Source: Cellulomonas humilata
GTDB lineage: Bacteria; Actinomycetota; Actinomycetes; Actinomycetales; Cellulomonadaceae
Assembly (NCBI RefSeq): GCF_013359775.1
Contig: NZ_JABMCI010000071.1
Location: 186,001 to 250,000 of the forward strand
Length of the DNA stretch: 64,000 nucleotides
Direction: 5' to 3'
The position numbers were made by a program, and so were the translations under genes. This document shows positions 62,122-64,000 of the stretch, piece after piece (the first letter of the stretch is position 1; each line of letters opens with the position of its first letter). Under the pieces are notes generated by a model. That model saw nothing but the letters and a program-made list of their open reading frames with translations, was not told where the DNA came from and did not search any database.

Positions 62122-63756
62122 TCAGAGGTACTGCCCGGTGCTCGTGACGTTCTCGATGGTGCGCGAGCCCTCGGCGCCCTTCTTGCCCTGCACGATCGTC
62201 CGGATGAAGACGATGCGCTCGCCCTTCTTGCCGGAGATGCGCGCCCAGTCGTCGGGGTTGGTGGTGTTCGGCAGGTCCTCGTTCTCGCGGAACTCGTCGA
62301 CGCACGCGGTGAGCAGGTGCTCGACGCGGATCCCCCGCTGACCGTTCTGGAGGAAGTCCTTGATCGCCGACTTCTTGGCGCGGTCGACGACGTTCTGGAT
62401 CATGGCCCCGGAGTTGAAGTCCTTGAAGTACAGGACCTCCTTGTCGCCGCTGGCGTAGGTGACCTCGAGGAACCGGTTCTCGTCGCTCTCCGTGTACATC
62501 CGCTCGACGACGCGCGTGATCATCGCCTCCACGGCCGCGGAGGCGGACCCGCCGTGCTCGGCGATGTCGTCCGGGTGGATGGGCAGCGTCGGCACCAGGT
62601 ACTTGCCGAAGATCTCCCGCGCGCCCTCGGCGTCGGGGCGCTCGATCTTGATCTTCACGTCGAGGCGGCCGGGCCGCAGGATCGCCGGGTCGATCATGTC
62701 CTCGCGGTTGGAGGCACCGATGACGATGACGTTCTCGAGCCGCTCGACCCCGTCGATCTCGCTGAGCAGCTGCGGCACGATCGTCGTCTCGACGTCGCTG
62801 GACACGCCCGTGCCGCGGGTGCGGAACAGCGACTCCATCTCGTCGAAGAACACCACGACCGGGTGCCCCTGGGACGCCTTCTCCCGGGCGCGTGCGAAGA
62901 TCAGCCGGATGTGCCGCTCGGTCTCGCCGACGTACTTGTTGAGCAGCTCGGGGCCCTTGACGTTGAGGAAGAAGCTCTTCGTGTCCGCGGTCGACTCCCC
63001 GCGCGCCGCCGCCGCCGTGGCCGCCAGCGAGTGCGCGACCGCCTTGGCGATGAGCGTCTTGCCGCATCCGGGCGGCCCGTACAGCAGGACGCCCTTCGGG
63101 GGCTTCAGGCCGTGCTCCAGGAACAGCTCGGGGTGCAGGAACGGCAGCTCGACGGCGTCGCGGATGGCCTCGATCTGCGGTCCGAGCCCGCCGATGTCCT
63201 CGTAGTCGATGTCCGGCACCTCTTCGAGCACCAGCTCCTCGACCTCGGCGCGCGGGATGATCTCGAACACGAAGCCGCTGCGTGAGTCGATCGTGAGGGC
63301 GTCGCCGATCCGCACGTGCGCGTCCTTGACCTGACCGGCGAAGCGCACGACACGCTCCTCGTCGCCGCGGCCGACCACCAGCGCTCGGTCGGTGCCCAGC
63401 AGCTCCTTGACCGTGACGAGCTCGCCGACCTCTTCGTAGCCACCGGCCTCGACGACGGTCAGGGCCTCGTTGAGCATGACCTCCTGGCCGGGCCGCAGGC
63501 GCGAGATGTCCAGCGACGGGCTGGCGCCGACGTGCATCTTGCGGCCGGACGACACGATGTCCACCGTGCCGTCGGCGCGTGAGCCGAGGAACGTGGCGTA
63601 GGTGCCGGGGGGCTTGGCCAGGTCGTCGACCTGGCGCTTGAGGTCGATGATCTGCTCGCGGGCGGCCACCAGCGCATCGCTGAGCCGCTCGTTCTTCGCC
63701 GAGAGCAGGGTGAGCTCTCGGTGCAGGTCCCGTCCAGGGGCTGCCGGATCAGTCAT
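62122..63756 (-). CDS. arc: Proteasome-associated AAA ATPase ARC (Mpa)
   Basis: This 544-residue ring ATPase recognises pupylated proteins and feeds them to the proteasome. The N-terminal coiled coil (about residues 12-48) binds Pup. Two OB-like domains follow to about residue 210, then the AAA domain with Walker A GPPGCGKT, Walker B VVVFFDEMESLF and the second-region GRLDVKIKI. The C-terminus ends in Gly-Gln-Tyr-Leu, the docking tail for the proteasome. ATG at 63756 has GGAGGCCGACGAG upstream. A TAGGGT -10-like box is at 63840-63835 on the minus strand. Confidence 0.96.
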   Translation of the reverse strand: MTDPAAPGRDLHRELTLLSAKNERLSDALVAAREQIIDLKRQVDDLAKPPGTYATFLGSRADGTVDIVSSGRKMHVGASPSLDISRLRPGQEVMLNEALTVVEAGGYEEVGELVTVKELLGTDRALVVGRGDEERVVRFAGQVKDAHVRIGDALTIDSRSGFVFEIIPRAEVEELVLEEVPDIDYEDIGGLGPQIEAIRDAVELPFLHPELFLEHGLKPPKGVLLYGPPGCGKTLIAKAVAHSLAATAAAARGESTADTKSFFLNVKGPELLNKYVGETERHIRLIFARAREKASQGHPVVVFFDEMESLFRTRGTGVSSDVETTIVPQLLSEIDGVERLENVIVIGASNREDMIDPAILRPGRLDVKIKIERPDAEGAREIFGKYLVPTLPIHPDDIAEHGGSASAAVEAMITRVVERMYTESDENRFLEVTYASGDKEVLYFKDFNSGAMIQNVVDRAKKSAIKDFLQNGQRGIRVEHLLTACVDEFRENEDLPNTTNPDDWARISGKKGERIVFIRTIVQGKKGAEGSRTIENVTSTGQYL

Positions 63757-63834
63757 CTCGTCGGCCTCCGTTCCGCGTGGTGCGTGGTCGTGACTCCGTC
63801 CACCGTGCACTGCGCTGTGCCTGCTGGTCCGACG

Positions 63835-63840
63835 ACCCTA
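63835..63840 (-). promoter_or_regulatory. Possible -10 box of arc
   Basis: TAGGGT on the minus strand, 79 bases before the arc start. A perfect TTGACA (63854-63849) lies only eight bases upstream of it, too close to act as its -35, so the real promoter architecture is unclear. Confidence 0.35.
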
Positions 63841-63882
63841 ACCACCAGTGTCAACCGCCGGGGCACGACGCGCGCGAGCGGC

Positions 63883-64000
63883 TCAGCTCGTCGGCGATCC
63901 GGTCTCGGGCGCCTGGCCCACGTCGCGGCGCGCGCGGCGCAACTTCTTGTCGGAGACCAACCGCTCCCCCATCGCCTCGGGCGACCACAGCTCGGAGTCG
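63883..64000 (-). CDS. C-terminal end of a probable tRNA (adenine-N1)-methyltransferase (partial)
   Basis: The last 38 codons of a gene entering from the right read DSELWSPEAMGERLVSDKKL, then RRARRDVGQAPETGSPTS and stop at 63883. The WSPEAMGERLVSDKKLRR tail resembles the end of actinobacterial TrmI-type methyltransferases, which lie directly upstream of arc in Mycobacterium. No catalytic part is in the window, so the assignment rests on synteny and tail similarity. Confidence 0.5.
   Translation of the reverse strand, partial: DSELWSPEAMGERLVSDKKLRRARRDVGQAPETGSPTS

Overview
The window is very GC-rich, gene-dense actinobacterial chromosome. GTG starts are common, start/stop overlaps (ATGA, GTGA) are common, and the right end holds the complete Pup-proteasome locus (arc-dop-pup-prcB-prcA-pafA). 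Mycothiol-dependent-type (maleylpyruvate isomerase-like) proteins, a Trp-operon membrane protein and a trp cluster without trpF also point to Actinomycetota. The gene mix fits a Micrococcales organism such as Cellulomonas, but that placement is inference. I saw no phage, insertion sequence, CRISPR, rRNA or tRNA.

Region 1 (1-12043) is a sulfur-salvage island of two divergent operons. The left operon (7860 to the left edge) has two LLM flavin monooxygenases, a DUF1684 protein, a GNAT acetyltransferase, an amino-acid ABC transporter and a sarcosine-oxidase-like flavoenzyme. This resembles the Bacillus S-alkylcysteine salvage operon. The right operon is an alkanesulfonate-type ABC transporter. 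Each is preceded by a short ORF carrying two adjacent-Cys pairs and a shared Arg-Pro-Cys-Cys-Pro core. I read these as cysteine-sensing leader peptides; they are the main discovery candidate of the window. The left operon also has a TTGACA-N17-TACTTT promoter with a palindrome at its start point.

Region 2 (12044-19146) holds an alpha/beta hydrolase, small stress-type proteins, an SDR, a GlsB/YeaQ protein, a DUF72 protein, a methyltransferase, an HtrA-like protease and a YibE/F membrane protein. Region 3 (19152-22282) is an ECF41 sigma-factor locus. The sigma factor sits between an NAD(P)-binding epimerase-like gene and an NDH-2-like oxidoreductase, and each of these two has the same promoter, TGTCACGT-N14-CGGTCGA. 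Region 4 (22289-35510) holds a MarR locus, sucrose phosphorylase with a nearby SemiSWEET-like protein, assorted enzymes, a 14-TM MFS exporter below an AfsR/SARP-type regulator, and a TetR-controlled cupin/SnoaL pair.

Region 5 (35485-55437) is core metabolism on the minus strand: a broken KAP-type NTPase remnant, pyk, gltBD, lgt, trpA-trpB-trpC, three small membrane proteins, a Trp-associated membrane protein, trpE, hisI and an asymmetric heterodimeric ABC exporter. From 55437 down to 43733 the genes run one way with mostly overlapping or very short junctions. Region 6 (55542-64000) has a TIGR03085 protein, a lipoprotein FKBP isomerase, then pafA, prcA, prcB, pup, dop, arc and the 3' end of a probable tRNA methyltransferase. 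Together these last genes tag proteins with Pup, unfold them and degrade them.
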